DNA of 64,000 nucleotides from Undibacterium parvum (GCF_003955735.1 NZ_CP034464.1:1426001-1490000), one strand, 5' to 3'; shown: positions 26,516 through 35,902, numbered from the stretch's first letter. Made by a program: numbers and translations. The notes: generated from the sequence alone by a model not told the origin.

Positions 26516-26794
26516 AACTGTTCAGCTCGCTATACTAAGCCCTTCTCCCGCTCGCGGGAGAAGGGTTGGGATGAGGGTAGTTCAAATTTGCACAATGTTT
26601 GATTTTTCATAGCGCTAAGCGCATCAACTATTTGAAGGCAAGCGTTGCTCAATCACCCTCCCTTGCAGGGCGCATATTCGCTTATGAGCGAATATTGCTA
26701 CACAGGTGGATGGCATGCCATCCAAATTCCCTGTTCCGCCCCCGGCCCTCTCCCGCCAGCGGGCGAGGGAGTTTTCATCGCTGGCCGAACAGTG
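26516..26794. repeat. MITE-like element, copy M3 (with nested insertion)
   Basis: A 279-bp copy with ends AACTGTTCAG and CCGAACAGTG. The outer and inner segments match M2, but about 80 bp is inserted after CAATCACCCTC. Confidence 0.8.
26660..26740. repeat. Nested ~80-bp insertion inside M3
   Basis: Absent from M2 at the same point and present at the same point in M4. It contains two palindromes, ATTCGCT-TATG-AGCGAAT and the perfect 16-mer GGATGGCATGCCATCC, and is bounded by GCAGGG and CCCTGT. Confidence 0.7.
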
Positions 26795-26832
26795 ACGAAT
26801 TACTAGGGTTTTAAAAAGCACCTGCCCCACTG

Positions 26833-26889
26833 CGCATATCCCATGCGGGCTGCAGGCAGGCATGGCTGCAAACCCGCATCGGCTATGCG
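26833..26889. repeat. 57-bp palindromic repeat, copy R7
   Basis: Good left arm (CGCATATCCCATGCGGG); the right arm has GGCTATGCG. Lies 38 bp beyond M3, between a MATE gene and a diguanylate cyclase gene. Confidence 0.8.
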
Positions 26890-26911
26890 CCTGCGGGCAG
26901 CTGCCATTTTT

Positions 26912-28144
26912 TTATGCTTGCAATACCGAATTATAGAACAGGCAGTGTTCGCTAGAGATGCGGTTGCGGCCCTGGGTTTTGGCGTCGTACAGACGCAGAT
27001 CAGCAGCCTTGATCAAGTCTTCCAGGCTGTCCTTATCGACGCTACCGGCCACCCCGAAACTGGCAGTCAGCATGATAGATTTCGATTCTACCGGCAGCCC
27101 CAGCGCTTCCAAAGAAGCACGCACGCGTTCAGCGAACAGGCAAGCCTGATCCATATCGGTCTCTGGCAATAAGATCAAAAATTCTTCACCGCCCCAGCGC
27201 GACAACAGATCGCCAGCGCGGCAGGCTTGCTCGATTAATTCAGCGCTCGCTTGCAGCGCGCGGTCACCGGCATCATGGCCGTGCTGATCGTTGATACGCT
27301 TAAAGTGATCCAGATCGATCATGATCATGCTGAGCGGGCGCTGCTTGCGCTGGGCATTACTCCACAAGGGCTTAGCCATATCCAGAAAGGCGCGGCGGTT
27401 ATGCAGACCGGTCAAAGAATCATGGCAAGCCAGATGCATGGCTCTGGCACCGGCAAATTGATGGCGGCGCGCTTGCTGCGCCAGTGCCAAGCCTAGAAAA
27501 GTCAGCTCAGCGATCAGGGCTAACTCCAGCGCCTGATAAGTCGCGGCATTTAAAGGCAAGTGATTCAGTGCCACTACCGCACACACCCCAGCCACCACGA
27601 AGGAGGCCAGCGTGGCCAGAAAAAAGTAACGGGCAATCGCCCCCAGGCTGGCGATACAGCGCAGCGCAATCAAGACCCGATAACCCAACCACAGCGCCAA
27701 TAAAAACAGACCGACATTGGCCGCCGCCCTATCGCGCCCCAAGGCCACGTACACCAGCACGATGCTCAAGCCAATATTGCTGAGCACTTGCACCACCTGG
27801 CTCACCGCCAGTGGCGGCCTTTGCAATTGCAGAAAATGGCTAGCCACCAGCAGACAGCTACAGCTAAAACCCACCATCAAAGCCAGCATGCCGTACAAAG
27901 ACCATTCTTGCTTAGTCCACAAAAAACTCAGTTGATGGCCGTTATAGTCAAACTTCAACAAGATCAGGCTCAGCAGATAAAGCGCGTACAAAAAAACGCT
28001 AGGTTGATGACGCCCGGCCTCAGTCAAAGCCTGCCACAGCGAGCCACCCAAGCGATGCTCGGAGTTGGCCGCATCAAAGGCGTGCGCCTCATCATTGCTG
28101 GCCGGGTCGTAGCTGCTATGTACTGGAAGCTTGATTTGTTTCAT
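26912..28144 (-). CDS. Membrane-bound diguanylate cyclase (GGDEF)
   Basis: A 410-residue protein. The N-terminal ~225 residues hold about six or seven hydrophobic helices (a 7TM-like sensor without a named family). A GGDEF domain occupies about 235-400 with HDSLTGLHNRRAF, DLDHFKRINDQHGHDAGD and the active-site loop GGEEF. The inhibitory I-site RAGD sits five residues before GGEEF, so product feedback by cyclic di-GMP is expected. No EAL domain is present. It should synthesise c-di-GMP in response to an unknown membrane signal. The upstream gene (Ser/Thr kinase) is divergent, 356 bp away. Confidence 0.93.
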   Translation of the reverse strand: MKQIKLPVHSSYDPASNDEAHAFDAANSEHRLGGSLWQALTEAGRHQPSVFLYALYLLSLILLKFDYNGHQLSFLWTKQEWSLYGMLALMVGFSCSCLLVASHFLQLQRPPLAVSQVVQVLSNIGLSIVLVYVALGRDRAAANVGLFLLALWLGYRVLIALRCIASLGAIARYFFLATLASFVVAGVCAVVALNHLPLNAATYQALELALIAELTFLGLALAQQARRHQFAGARAMHLACHDSLTGLHNRRAFLDMAKPLWSNAQRKQRPLSMIMIDLDHFKRINDQHGHDAGDRALQASAELIEQACRAGDLLSRWGGEEFLILLPETDMDQACLFAERVRASLEALGLPVESKSIMLTASFGVAGSVDKDSLEDLIKAADLRLYDAKTQGRNRISSEHCLFYNSVLQA

Positions 28145-28500
28145 TGCAAAACCTCAGGACTGAGAAAACTAATTAAAGGAAATAATCGACTACCAGCGAC
28201 CAGTACGGCATTTTTTGCTTGCACTCCTCAGCCAGTCTAAGATGCTTGCCAGACTGCTTATTGTCACGATATTGCCACGATATTGCTGCGATACAGCTAC
28301 ATTCGCAAGTTACGTGCCAGCTCCAGAGTACTTAATAAAACGACTACAACTCCCCTAGCCATCCCCGATTGCGTCGGTGTTTTTACATGTAAATAGTCGA
28401 TCTCTTTACACAACTTGCTTTTCCTTTACATGTCATTGACAATACGCCACAGTAAAATTCTACAAACACTACTTTTTTCGACAACCAGGCAAATCCGGCA
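28145..28500. other. Divergent intergenic region with possible regulator sites
   Basis: 356 bp between the diguanylate cyclase and the kinase. It contains a perfect palindrome TTTACATGTAAA (28382-28393) and a second TTTACATGT (28425-28433), 43 bp apart, ahead of the kinase gene. These could be a repeated operator, but no known regulator is assigned. Direct repeats of ACGATATTGC occur near 28266-28290. Confidence 0.35.
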
Positions 28501-30840
28501 ATGACAGTTTCAGCTTCAGACTCAGCGACAGTAGCGAACCCAGCAGCAGCGTCTGATCTGCCCACGCTCAGCCATTACCAGATCCGCGCTCAGCTTGGCG
28601 AAGGCGGCTTTGGCGATGTCTACGAAGCCTGGGACAGCAAGCTGCGTCGCAGCGTCGCCATCAAGCGCATGAAGCATGTGCCAAATGCGCCAACTAGCCT
28701 CTTGAAAGAAGCGCGGCTGGCGGCTTCGCTACAACACGCCGCCTTTGTCAAAATATTTGCGATAGAAGAAGACGGCGACAGCACCGCCATCGTGATGGAA
28801 CTGGTGCCCGGCATCACCCTCAGAGTCTGGGGTCATGGCCAGCCGCAAGAGGTTGCCCAGGTGCTGGAGCTGATACGCCAGGTTGCCGATGCCATGCAAG
28901 AAGCGCATGCCGCTGGCCTTACCCACGGTGATTTAAAACCCTCGAATCTGATACTCGAACCTGGCGGCAAGCTGCGCATCCTCGATTTTGGTCTGGCCAC
29001 CCAGACCGATAGTCAGGCTACCGCCTCGGTCAGCCAGCTAGACCCGCAAGGCACCATCGCCTACATGGCTCCCGAACTGATGCTAGGCACGCTGGCCAAT
29101 GCCAAGAGCGACATCTATGCGCTGGGTGTGATCTGCTACGAACTGCTCAACGGTAGCCGCCCGCATGCCCATCTGAGCGGGCTGGCACTGGCAGCCGCGC
29201 ATATGCAAGCCAGCTCAGACGGTTGGGATTACCCCGCCAATTTACCGACCCCGGTGATCCAGCTGATCCGCAGCATGACCGCCAGTAAGCCCGAGCTAAG
29301 GCTGTCCAGCATGGCCGCCGTAGTCGAGCAGATCAAGGCGATTAGCCAGCGCATTAGCGACAACCCGCACAGTGCCAGCATACCAGCGCACGTGAGTAAT
29401 CCGTTTGCAACTACGCTCAATGCGGCAGCCGGCAATCCGGTCAGCGTCACCCTCAGCGCCCCGCTCAGCATTGCAGGTTTAGCCGCCACCACATCAGCAC
29501 CAGCAGCGGCTACTAAGCAGCCGCTCAGCCAGCCGCTGCGCTGGGGCATCGCGACCTTCAGTCTGACGCTGCTGACAGGGCTACTGGTCTGGCAAATTGT
29601 TCCGCGCCTCAGCCCCGCAGTTAGCTCCGCAATGACGAATACCGGCAACCCAGCAGCAGTCATCACCTCGCCAGCCGGCCCGTATTCAGAAGCGCTAGAG
29701 ATGCAGCAAGGTCTAGCCGCCCTCAAGCTATTTGATAGACCCGGCAGCCTGGATGCAGCGGACAAAAATTTCAATACCATACTTAGCCACAACCCGAATA
29801 ATGCGGCGGCAGCGGCGGGTCTGTCGCTGCTCTATAGCTTTCGTTATCGTAGCGATGAGCAAGACGAGGTCTGGCTGCAAAAAGCCGATGCCAGCGCCCA
29901 GCAAGCGCTCAAACTCAATGGGCAATTAGCCCTCAGTCATGTTGCCAAGGGCTTAGTACTGGATCTGCAAGGTAAAGCCGAACTCGGTCTGGCCGAGCAA
30001 GAGAAGGCGCTGAGTCTGGACCCTAAAAATTTCTTCGCCTGGAATGAAAAAACCAATGCCCTCAGAAGTCTGCGGCGCTATGCCGATGCCAAAAAGAATG
30101 CCGAATTAGCGCGGCAGCACTTCCCGCAAGAGAGAATCTTCGCCGACCAGCTGGGCAGTATCCACTACGCGCAAGACGACTACAAGGCGGCCGAAGCCGC
30201 CTTCAAGCTCAGCATACAATTGCAACCGGATGCAGTATTTTCCTACGCCAATCTGAGTGGTGCCCTTATGAGCCAGAACCGCAATGACGAGGCGCTAGAG
30301 GTCTTGCAACAAGGTCTGCAACTACGTCCTAGTGCCATGCTGTACGGCAATCTAGGCAATGCCCAATTCTTGCGCGGCGATTATGTCGCCGCTGCTGCCG
30401 CCTTTGAACTGGCAGTATCACCCGACAAAGGCAACCCGGCAGACTATCTGGGTTGGGCCAATCTAGCCGATACCCTGCTGTGGATACCCGGGCGCAAGGA
30501 AGAGGCACGTAAGGCCTACGACAAAGCAAAACTCTTACTTGCACCGAAGCTGGCACGTAGCCAAAATGATGCCACTTTAACGTCACGTATGGGCTTGTAT
30601 GCGGCACGTACTGGCGACAAGAGCAAAGGTTTAGAATTATTGCAAAAGTCGGTCAACCTGGCTCCGGAAGACGCCGCTGTGTTGTTCTACGCTGGACTAG
30701 GATATGAATTACTGGGAAACAGGGCGGAAGCGCTAGAGGCTATCGCCAAGGCTAAGAAGTTTGGTTATCCCATCAGCTTCATAGAAAACGAGCCGGATCT
30801 ATTAGCACTACGCAGAGATGCGCGCTATTCGCGCCCTTAG
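28501..30840 (+). CDS. Membrane Ser/Thr protein kinase with periplasmic TPR domain
   Basis: A 779-residue Hanks-type kinase. Residues about 25-285 form the kinase domain: G-loop GEGGFG (33-38), VAIK with Lys55, catalytic HGDLKPSN (Asp144; Gly replaces the Arg of HRD, common in bacterial kinases), DFG (162-164), and APE (190-192). An Ala/Thr-rich juxtamembrane stretch leads to one membrane helix (about 349-366). The C-terminal ~400 residues are TPR repeats, expected outside the inner membrane. It likely phosphorylates Thr/Ser on cytoplasmic partners in response to an external cue. A small orphan gene follows and a regulator with an FHA-like domain is convergent 500 bp away; FHA domains bind phosphothreonine, so that regulator is a candidate substrate. 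Confidence 0.9.
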   Translation: MTVSASDSATVANPAAASDLPTLSHYQIRAQLGEGGFGDVYEAWDSKLRRSVAIKRMKHVPNAPTSLLKEARLAASLQHAAFVKIFAIEEDGDSTAIVMELVPGITLRVWGHGQPQEVAQVLELIRQVADAMQEAHAAGLTHGDLKPSNLILEPGGKLRILDFGLATQTDSQATASVSQLDPQGTIAYMAPELMLGTLANAKSDIYALGVICYELLNGSRPHAHLSGLALAAAHMQASSDGWDYPANLPTPVIQLIRSMTASKPELRLSSMAAVVEQIKAISQRISDNPHSASIPAHVSNPFATTLNAAAGNPVSVTLSAPLSIAGLAATTSAPAAATKQPLSQPLRWGIATFSLTLLTGLLVWQIVPRLSPAVSSAMTNTGNPAAVITSPAGPYSEALEMQQGLAALKLFDRPGSLDAADKNFNTILSHNPNNAAAAAGLSLLYSFRYRSDEQDEVWLQKADASAQQALKLNGQLALSHVAKGLVLDLQGKAELGLAEQEKALSLDPKNFFAWNEKTNALRSLRRYADAKKNAELARQHFPQERIFADQLGSIHYAQDDYKAAEAAFKLSIQLQPDAVFSYANLSGALMSQNRNDEALEVLQQGLQLRPSAMLYGNLGNAQFLRGDYVAAAAAFELAVSPDKGNPADYLGWANLADTLLWIPGRKEEARKAYDKAKLLLAPKLARSQNDATLTSRMGLYAARTGDKSKGLELLQKSVNLAPEDAAVLFYAGLGYELLGNRAEALEAIAKAKKFGYPISFIENEPDLLALRRDARYSRP

Positions 30841-30960
30841 TATCGACAAGACATATCGTATTGGCATGAAAATTGCTAAATAGCCGCATAGTACTTGCTT
30901 TCTATTGCTAGAAATCTTGCCCTATGTTTTACCCCTCTTGTTAACTTTAAGGATATATCG

Positions 30961-31335
30961 ATGACCACGTTTACCTATACCGTCAACTGCCCGCCGGGCG
31001 TCGCAGGACAAGTTACCAATACCACGTGCACTCTAGCGCCCGCTGGCGACATCTACGATAACGATTTAATTGAATTTGTGTTTGTAGATAGTACAGGTGC
31101 AACAACCATACCTTTCGCCTGTACCATGCTGGTCATCAAAGCCCCGGGTAACCCGCATGAAGTGATGGAGCCCTTTGTCGGCTACAAGGGACAAACCTGC
31201 ATCAATTTGCTCACACTTACGACACCACTGACGATACGCCCTAGTGTTTCTGGTGCCTGGTCATTCTCGCTGCTATTTGTAGTCGATGGTCAAGCTTATT
31301 TCCTTGATCCAGTAATCATTATCAAACCCAACTAA
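30961..31335 (+). CDS. Small orphan protein beside the Ser/Thr kinase
   Basis: A 124-residue protein of unknown family. The ATG at 30961 has AAGGATATATCG upstream, a clear ribosome site; an in-frame start at 30895 lies next to the kinase stop and is less likely. The sequence is strand-rich with Thr, Val and Pro, no signal peptide, no membrane segment, and Cys residues at CPPG, TTCTLAP, FACTML and QTCIN. It reads like a compact beta-sandwich. Same strand as the kinase and 120 bp downstream, so it may be co-transcribed. Function unknown. Confidence 0.75.
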   Translation: MTTFTYTVNCPPGVAGQVTNTTCTLAPAGDIYDNDLIEFVFVDSTGATTIPFACTMLVIKAPGNPHEVMEPFVGYKGQTCINLLTLTTPLTIRPSVSGAWSFSLLFVVDGQAYFLDPVIIIKPN

Positions 31336-31342
31336 TCCCCCA

Positions 31343-32932
31343 TCACCCCAGCAAACCCAAGCCCCGCAGATGACGCCGCAAGGCTTCGCTCGGGGTTTTG
31401 AGTAAGGCGGCGCAGCGTTCTACGTCGCCGCCACTGTTTGCCAGTGCCGCGCGCATTTCTTCCAGCGCGATTTGTTCTACCCTGCGTATCTGGCTATGCG
31501 TCTCTAGCAGCTTATACATAGAGGGACGCGAGACCCCCAGTTGTTGCGCGGCGGCCTGGATGTACCAGTCGTTTTCTTCCATCGCGCTCAGCACTTCGGC
31601 CTCGCTCAGTTCAGTCAATTTTTTGCGCACCGGTGCTGCTGGCGTGGCCGCGGCGTTGGCGCTGCTGGCGGTGTTGTTGCTCGTTGCGGGCGCTGCACTC
31701 GCCCCCAGCACGGTACACGCACTGAGTGTTGCGCTAGACAGAAAACTACTGGTGATACGCTCGGGCGAAATTTTCACCAAGGTCTCGAACAGAGGCACCT
31801 CTCCCATTTGCAGGGCCAGCATCACGCGCTTAAGTACATGCGCCAGCTGCCGGATATTCCCGGGCCAATCGTAACGCGCAAAATCGGTAATCAAAGAGTG
31901 CGGCAAACTCAAGCCCAGTTCTGCCATCTGAGTATTACTCTTGAGCAGATGCTGCATCAAGACGCCGATATCTTCACGGCGCGCGCGCAGCGGCGGCAGC
32001 TGGATCACAAAACTTTCCAGACGACGCAACAGGGCTTGATTGAAATGATCGCTATCGAGATCCTGATCGGTAGCGGCGATTAGCCGGGCGCTAGAGTGCT
32101 GATCGTGCTGCGCACCGAGCGGGCGATAATCGCCGCCCTCTAACACTCGCAATAGCATGGGCTGCACGCTGTCCGGCGTATTGCCGATTTCATCAAGAAA
32201 CAGGGTGGCGCCTTCGGCTTCGGCAAACAGACCTTTGCGGCCGGTTTGCGCGCCAGTGTAGGCACCCTTAACCGCGCCGAACAGATCGGCGGCGGCCAGC
32301 GATTCATTCAGGGCCGCCATATTCACGGTAACTAAAGCACTCTTGGCGCGCAGGCTTAGGGCATGCACGGCACGCGCCGCGATCTCTTTGCCGGTGCCGG
32401 TTTCGCCCAGCAACAAGACCGGCAAATCGGTGCCGGCGACCTGACGAATCTGGTCGCGCGCCACGATGGCATGGCTGCCGACACCGAGCAAACCAGTCAC
32501 CGGATTATTCTTGGGCAGGCAGCGCATCCAGTGCAGGCACAAGATGATGCTGCGCCCCAGACCGAGTATCTGGCCGCCTTCGATTTGATCGGCACTCAGG
32601 CTATGCGGTGCCAGCAGCTCTTCACCATTCAGTTCAACCACCATGCGGCTGGCCGACGGTACGATCTGCAAGCCGTTCTCGGCGTCGCGCACCAGCTTAA
32701 GCGGATCGCGCGAAATCCCGCCATGCCCAAGCGCTAAGCCCTCAGCACCAGGGCGGCGAAACAGCGGCAAGTAGCGACTTACTTCCAACACCCCGGCTCC
32801 ACTACCGGCGATAAATTGCTCGCCTATGCGACTCGCATCGGGATGCCAGACTATCGTCAAGCCCAGCAAAGGATTGGCATCCTGACTGAGGGTAGACAAG
32901 GGCGAGGTAAGGGTGTGCTCGGTATCGATCAT
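31343..32932 (-). CDS. Sigma54-dependent activator with N-terminal FHA-like domain
   Basis: A 529-residue bacterial enhancer-binding protein. The N-terminal ~135 residues have the strand pattern of an FHA domain ([40 protein letters not shown]), which usually reads phosphothreonine. The AAA+ domain shows Walker A GETGTGKE (176-183), GAYTGA (223-228, the loop contacting sigma54, with Tyr in place of the common Phe), Walker B LFLDEIG, and an arginine finger region. A C-terminal Fis-type helix-turn-helix ([18 protein letters not shown]) follows. It activates RpoN-dependent promoters; the targets are unknown. It is convergent with the kinase and its small neighbour. Confidence 0.88.
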   Translation of the reverse strand: MIDTEHTLTSPLSTLSQDANPLLGLTIVWHPDASRIGEQFIAGSGAGVLEVSRYLPLFRRPGAEGLALGHGGISRDPLKLVRDAENGLQIVPSASRMVVELNGEELLAPHSLSADQIEGGQILGLGRSIILCLHWMRCLPKNNPVTGLLGVGSHAIVARDQIRQVAGTDLPVLLLGETGTGKEIAARAVHALSLRAKSALVTVNMAALNESLAAADLFGAVKGAYTGAQTGRKGLFAEAEGATLFLDEIGNTPDSVQPMLLRVLEGGDYRPLGAQHDQHSSARLIAATDQDLDSDHFNQALLRRLESFVIQLPPLRARREDIGVLMQHLLKSNTQMAELGLSLPHSLITDFARYDWPGNIRQLAHVLKRVMLALQMGEVPLFETLVKISPERITSSFLSSATLSACTVLGASAAPATSNNTASSANAAATPAAPVRKKLTELSEAEVLSAMEENDWYIQAAAQQLGVSRPSMYKLLETHSQIRRVEQIALEEMRAALANSGGDVERCAALLKTPSEALRRHLRGLGLLG

Positions 32933-33053
32933 GGCGTCGCTGCAGGCTTAAAAATACGTAAGCTGCTATTTTCACCGTTTTTGCGGATTTACGCTGGAAT
33001 GCTTTGGGGAGTGTGGGTATTTTGAAGCGTTTTGAAAAGGCATAGGCCGGACG

Positions 33054-33110
33054 CGCATATCCCATGCGGCTTGGCAGCCATGCTGGCCTGCAAGGCGCAT
33101 GGAATATGCG
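33054..33110. repeat. 57-bp palindromic repeat, copy R8
   Basis: Left arm CGCATATCCCATGCGGC, right arm GCGCATGGAATATGCG. The arms differ by one uncompensated position. Lies upstream of the sigma54 activator, close to M4. Confidence 0.8.
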
Positions 33111-33147
33111 CGCTGGCGGCATGCCCTGTTGCGATCGCAATTACTGT

Positions 33148-33415
33148 TACTGTTCAACTCGCTCTACAAAGTCCTTCTCCCGCTCGCGGGAGAAGGGTAG
33201 TTCAAGTTACGCGTAATATTCGATTTTTCGTAGTGTTAAGCGTATCAGCTATTTGAAGGCAAGCGTTACTCAATCACCCTCCCTTGCAGGGCGCATATTC
33301 GCTTACGAGCGAATATTGCTACACAGGTGGATGGCATGCCATCCAAATTCCCTGTTACGCCCCCGGCCCTCTCCCGCCAGCGGGCGAGGGAGTTTTCATC
33401 GCTCGCTGAACAGTT
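33148..33415. repeat. MITE-like element, copy M4 (with nested insertion)
   Basis: A 268-bp copy with ends TACTGTTCAA and CTGAACAGTT. It carries the same nested insertion as M3 at the same position, so both descend from one composite ancestor. Confidence 0.8.
33281..33361. repeat. Nested ~80-bp insertion inside M4
   Basis: Matches the insertion in M3 almost base for base, including GGATGGCATGCCATCC and the ATTCGCT/AGCGAAT dyad. Confidence 0.7.
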
Positions 33416-33443
33416 AGCAATGACTGCGCAACCAAGCGCAGAC

Positions 33444-33833
33444 TCAGTCGCAGCTTTGATACAACTCTAAAGGCAAGCCGTCCGGGTCGGCGAAAAACAC
33501 GAAGGGCTGGCCGGTGTATTCATCGATGCGTATTGCTTCGAGCGCGATGCCTTTCGCTTCCAGCGTCGCCTTGCACAGTGCTACATCGTCCACCGCAAAC
33601 GCCAGATGCCGCAAGCCGCGTGCTTCCGGGTAAGAGGGGCGCGGCGGTGCATCCGCAAATGAAAATAGCTCGATTTGCGAGCCATCCGGCAAAGCAAGAT
33701 CGAGCTTATACGATAGTCTTTGCTCACGATAATGTTCAGCCAGGACGCGCAGGCCGAGCAGCTCGGTATAAAAATGGCGCGAGACCTGGTAGTCAGAACA
33801 AATGATGGCGGCGTGATGCAGGCGTTTTAGCAT
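33444..33833 (-). CDS. gloA2: VOC-superfamily protein, GloA2/YaeR-like
   Basis: A 129-residue single-domain vicinal-oxygen-chelate protein. The pattern closely follows E. coli YaeR/GloA2: LHHAAIICSDYQVSRHFYTELLG, KLDLALPDGSQIELFSF, RPSYPEARGLRHLAFAVDD, PFVFFADPDGLPLELYQ. Metal ligands expected are the His of HHAAI, Glu of IELFSF, His of RHLAF and Glu of LELYQ; all are present. It is probably a metal-dependent glyoxalase-like enzyme; the true substrate is not established in this subfamily. It is 8 bp from the next VOC gene upstream on the same strand, so the two are likely one operon. Confidence 0.85.
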   Translation of the reverse strand: MLKRLHHAAIICSDYQVSRHFYTELLGLRVLAEHYREQRLSYKLDLALPDGSQIELFSFADAPPRPSYPEARGLRHLAFAVDDVALCKATLEAKGIALEAIRIDEYTGQPFVFFADPDGLPLELYQSCD

Positions 33834-33841
33834 GGTCGAGC

Positions 33842-34276
33842 TTAAGCTGAGTGGGCTGGCATATCGGATCGCGCATAAGGCGGCCCCTTGAGTTCGACCA
33901 CATTGCCTTCCGGGTCATTGAGGTAGAGCGAGGGGCCATCGCCTTCGGCACCATAACGGGTATCCACCGCACCGACCGTTATCCCCTTGGCCTGCAAAAA
34001 TTCGCGGATGGCGTCGGCATCGAAGGGCTCTAAGCGCAGACAAAAATGATCGAGATTGCGCCCGCCAGCGCCAGCAGCGGCACCGCCACTCTTGCCCAGC
34101 ACGCCGTCTACCGGCACCAGATCAATTAAATGCTGACCAGCGCGCAATTGCACCAGACCGATATCGTCCAGCCTGCGCTCTACGCTACAGCCCAAAACGC
34201 CACAGTAAAAATCCAGCATGCGATCGAGATCGCTGACACGTAACACCAGATGATCTATACCAACAATATGTATCAT
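33842..34276 (-). CDS. VOC-superfamily protein (glyoxalase/dioxygenase-like)
   Basis: A 144-residue single-domain VOC protein. It opens with the beta-alpha-beta unit GIDHLVLRVSDLDRMLDFYCGVLGCSVERR, then GLVQLRAGQHLIDLVPVD, NLDHFCLRLEPFD and SLYLNDPEGNVVELKG. Putative metal ligands are His of DHLVL, the acidic region in the third strand, His of DHFCL, and Glu of VVELKG. The family includes glyoxalase I, extradiol dioxygenases and fosfomycin-resistance enzymes; the short form here resembles uncharacterised 'virulence-associated' VOC proteins. Same strand and 8 bp upstream of the YaeR-like gene. Confidence 0.85.
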   Translation of the reverse strand: MIHIVGIDHLVLRVSDLDRMLDFYCGVLGCSVERRLDDIGLVQLRAGQHLIDLVPVDGVLGKSGGAAAGAGGRNLDHFCLRLEPFDADAIREFLQAKGITVGAVDTRYGAEGDGPSLYLNDPEGNVVELKGPPYARSDMPAHSA

Positions 34277-34390
34277 ATTTTCTTTCTAACGAGGCCTGAC
34301 TAAGGCGAGGTTTTCTTCCGTTAAGCGGGCAAAAATCAAGCACAAGATAAAACGCAATCAAGCGCTTAGTTTACTGCTTTTTGGACGGCA

Positions 34391-34915
34391 TCACTTGTCG
34401 CTGCAATCGCAGACCTCGTTACCCTTATCAAAAATGATGCGCCAGCTACCCTCCGCCTCTAGCCGCCAGATAGAAGAAAACCTGGCGATCAGCTTCCCCT
34501 TAGCGTTGTACACAGGGCCAGAACTGTGTGCCAGCGTGCCGCTGGCTAGTACTTCTATCTGATCGGCTGCCCAACTAAACGGTGCCTGGCTTTTGAGGAA
34601 ATACGGCCGCCATCCTTCAGCCACCTGCGACTTGCCGCGCAACACTTTATCCTCAGAAAAGAACACTGCTTCTTCCGATAAAAATTGGTTGAAAGCAGCA
34701 TGATCGCGTTGCGCCATGCTGGCAGCAAAAGCTGTTTCGGCAGAACGGACTTGCTGCTGCAGTAGTGCCAGATTTTGCGGCTGAACTTGCGCTTTAGATT
34801 CAGCCTGATGTTGAGCCGGATGTTGAGCCGACATTGGCGACATACTGCTGCAGCCAGCGACTTGCGTCAGCCCAAAGAGCAGCAACGAGAGCGAGATGAA
34901 TTTAAGTTTAGGCAT
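34391..34915 (-). CDS. Lipoprotein with DUF4440/SnoaL-like domain
   Basis: A 174-residue predicted lipoprotein with lipobox QVAGC (Cys22), a His/Gln/Ser-rich linker containing a short AQHPAQHQAE repeat, and a C-terminal NTF2-like DUF4440 domain (residues about 55-165; AFAASMAQRDHAAFNQFLSE, FFSEDKVLRGKSQVAEGW, GKLIARFSSIWR, GSWRIIFDKG). The last residues hold a CDCSDK tail. Such domains bind small molecules or act as isomerase-like folds; no function can be assigned. It is separated from the VOC pair by 114 bp. Confidence 0.82.
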   Translation of the reverse strand: MPKLKFISLSLLLFGLTQVAGCSSMSPMSAQHPAQHQAESKAQVQPQNLALLQQQVRSAETAFAASMAQRDHAAFNQFLSEEAVFFSEDKVLRGKSQVAEGWRPYFLKSQAPFSWAADQIEVLASGTLAHSSGPVYNAKGKLIARFSSIWRLEAEGSWRIIFDKGNEVCDCSDK

Positions 34916-35260
34916 AGCTAACTCCTTAAAAAACCACAGCCTAGCATAGGCAAATCTTCATTTGTTTTTTGCAAGTTAGCGCCTAAGCAGTGCAATCACC
35001 TGATTTTCAAACAGCATAGGCCAGAGGCGCAGTATCCATGCGGGTTTGTAGCCATGCATGCCCGCAAGGCGCATGGGATATGCGCGTTGGCGAGGGTGCT
35101 GGTTAATTATCAATTCAGCTTACTCCGCCTAACCCAATTTGATACGCGTCAACAAAAGCGCGGCTAAATTGACGGCTATGGTTTTGTGGCGCAAGCTGGG
35201 CTTACAATCCGCGCGTTAGCTCTATCCTCAATGTCAATTTTCACCGTCACTCCTTAAGCC
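34916..35260. other. Divergent intergenic region
   Basis: 345 bp between divergent genes. Apart from the 57-bp repeat R9 I see no gene or clear regulatory site. Confidence 0.4.
35028..35084. repeat. 57-bp palindromic repeat, copy R9
   Basis: CGCAGTATCCATGCGGG at left (one inserted or substituted base pair in the arm) and GCGCATGGGATATGCG at right. Confidence 0.75.
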
Positions 35261-35902
35261 ATGTCTACTGTTACGCCGCCTACCGTCCCTGCCCCGCTCG
35301 CACCGCATACCTTGTTTGAAGATATGCTGGCGATTTTTACCGGCACCCTGTTTGTCTCGCTCGGTGTGGCAATGTTTAATCAGGTCGGCTTACTCACGGG
35401 CGGCACTGCGGGTCTGGCGTTTTTGCTGCACTACCGCACTGGCCTGTCGTTTGGTCTCTTGTTTTTTTTGATTAATCTGCCGTTCTACTGGCTGGCCTGG
35501 CGGCGCATGGGTTGGCGCTTTACGCTCAAAACCTTTTGCTCGGTGGCGCTGGTGTCGCTCATGTCTGGCCTGCATCCTAAGCTGCTGTCGCTGGCGACGC
35601 TCTCTGCCATCACGCCGTTTTATGTCGCCATCATTGGCGGCTTAATGATGGGGGTGGGCTTTATCGTCTTGTTCCGGCATCAGGCCAGCCTGGGTGGTAT
35701 CAATATCCTGGCGCTGTATCTGCAAGACAAGCACGGCATACGCGCCGGTAAGCTGCAGATGGGCATGGATGTGGTGATCGTGATGGCTTCACTGTTAGTG
35801 GTCAGCCCGCTGGCCTTAGCGGCATCGATACTCGGTGCGGTAGTCTTGAATCTGGCGATTACACTCAATCACCGGCCGGGCCGTTATATGGCGCTGTCTT
35901 AA
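35261..35902 (+). CDS. YitT-family membrane protein
   Basis: A 213-residue polytopic protein with five or six membrane helices matching the YitT/DUF161 family: LAIFTGTLFVSLGVAMFNQVGLLTGGTAGLAFLL, GVGFIVLFRHQASLGGINILALYLQ, and RAGKLQMGMDVVIVMASLLVV. The C-terminal cytosolic domain seen in Bacillus YitT is missing, as is usual in the short form. Function unknown; some are proposed transporters. The ATG at 35261 follows a short upstream region. No operon partner; the next gene starts 91 bp later. Confidence 0.85.
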   Translation: MSTVTPPTVPAPLAPHTLFEDMLAIFTGTLFVSLGVAMFNQVGLLTGGTAGLAFLLHYRTGLSFGLLFFLINLPFYWLAWRRMGWRFTLKTFCSVALVSLMSGLHPKLLSLATLSAITPFYVAIIGGLMMGVGFIVLFRHQASLGGINILALYLQDKHGIRAGKLQMGMDVVIVMASLLVVSPLALAASILGAVVLNLAITLNHRPGRYMALS

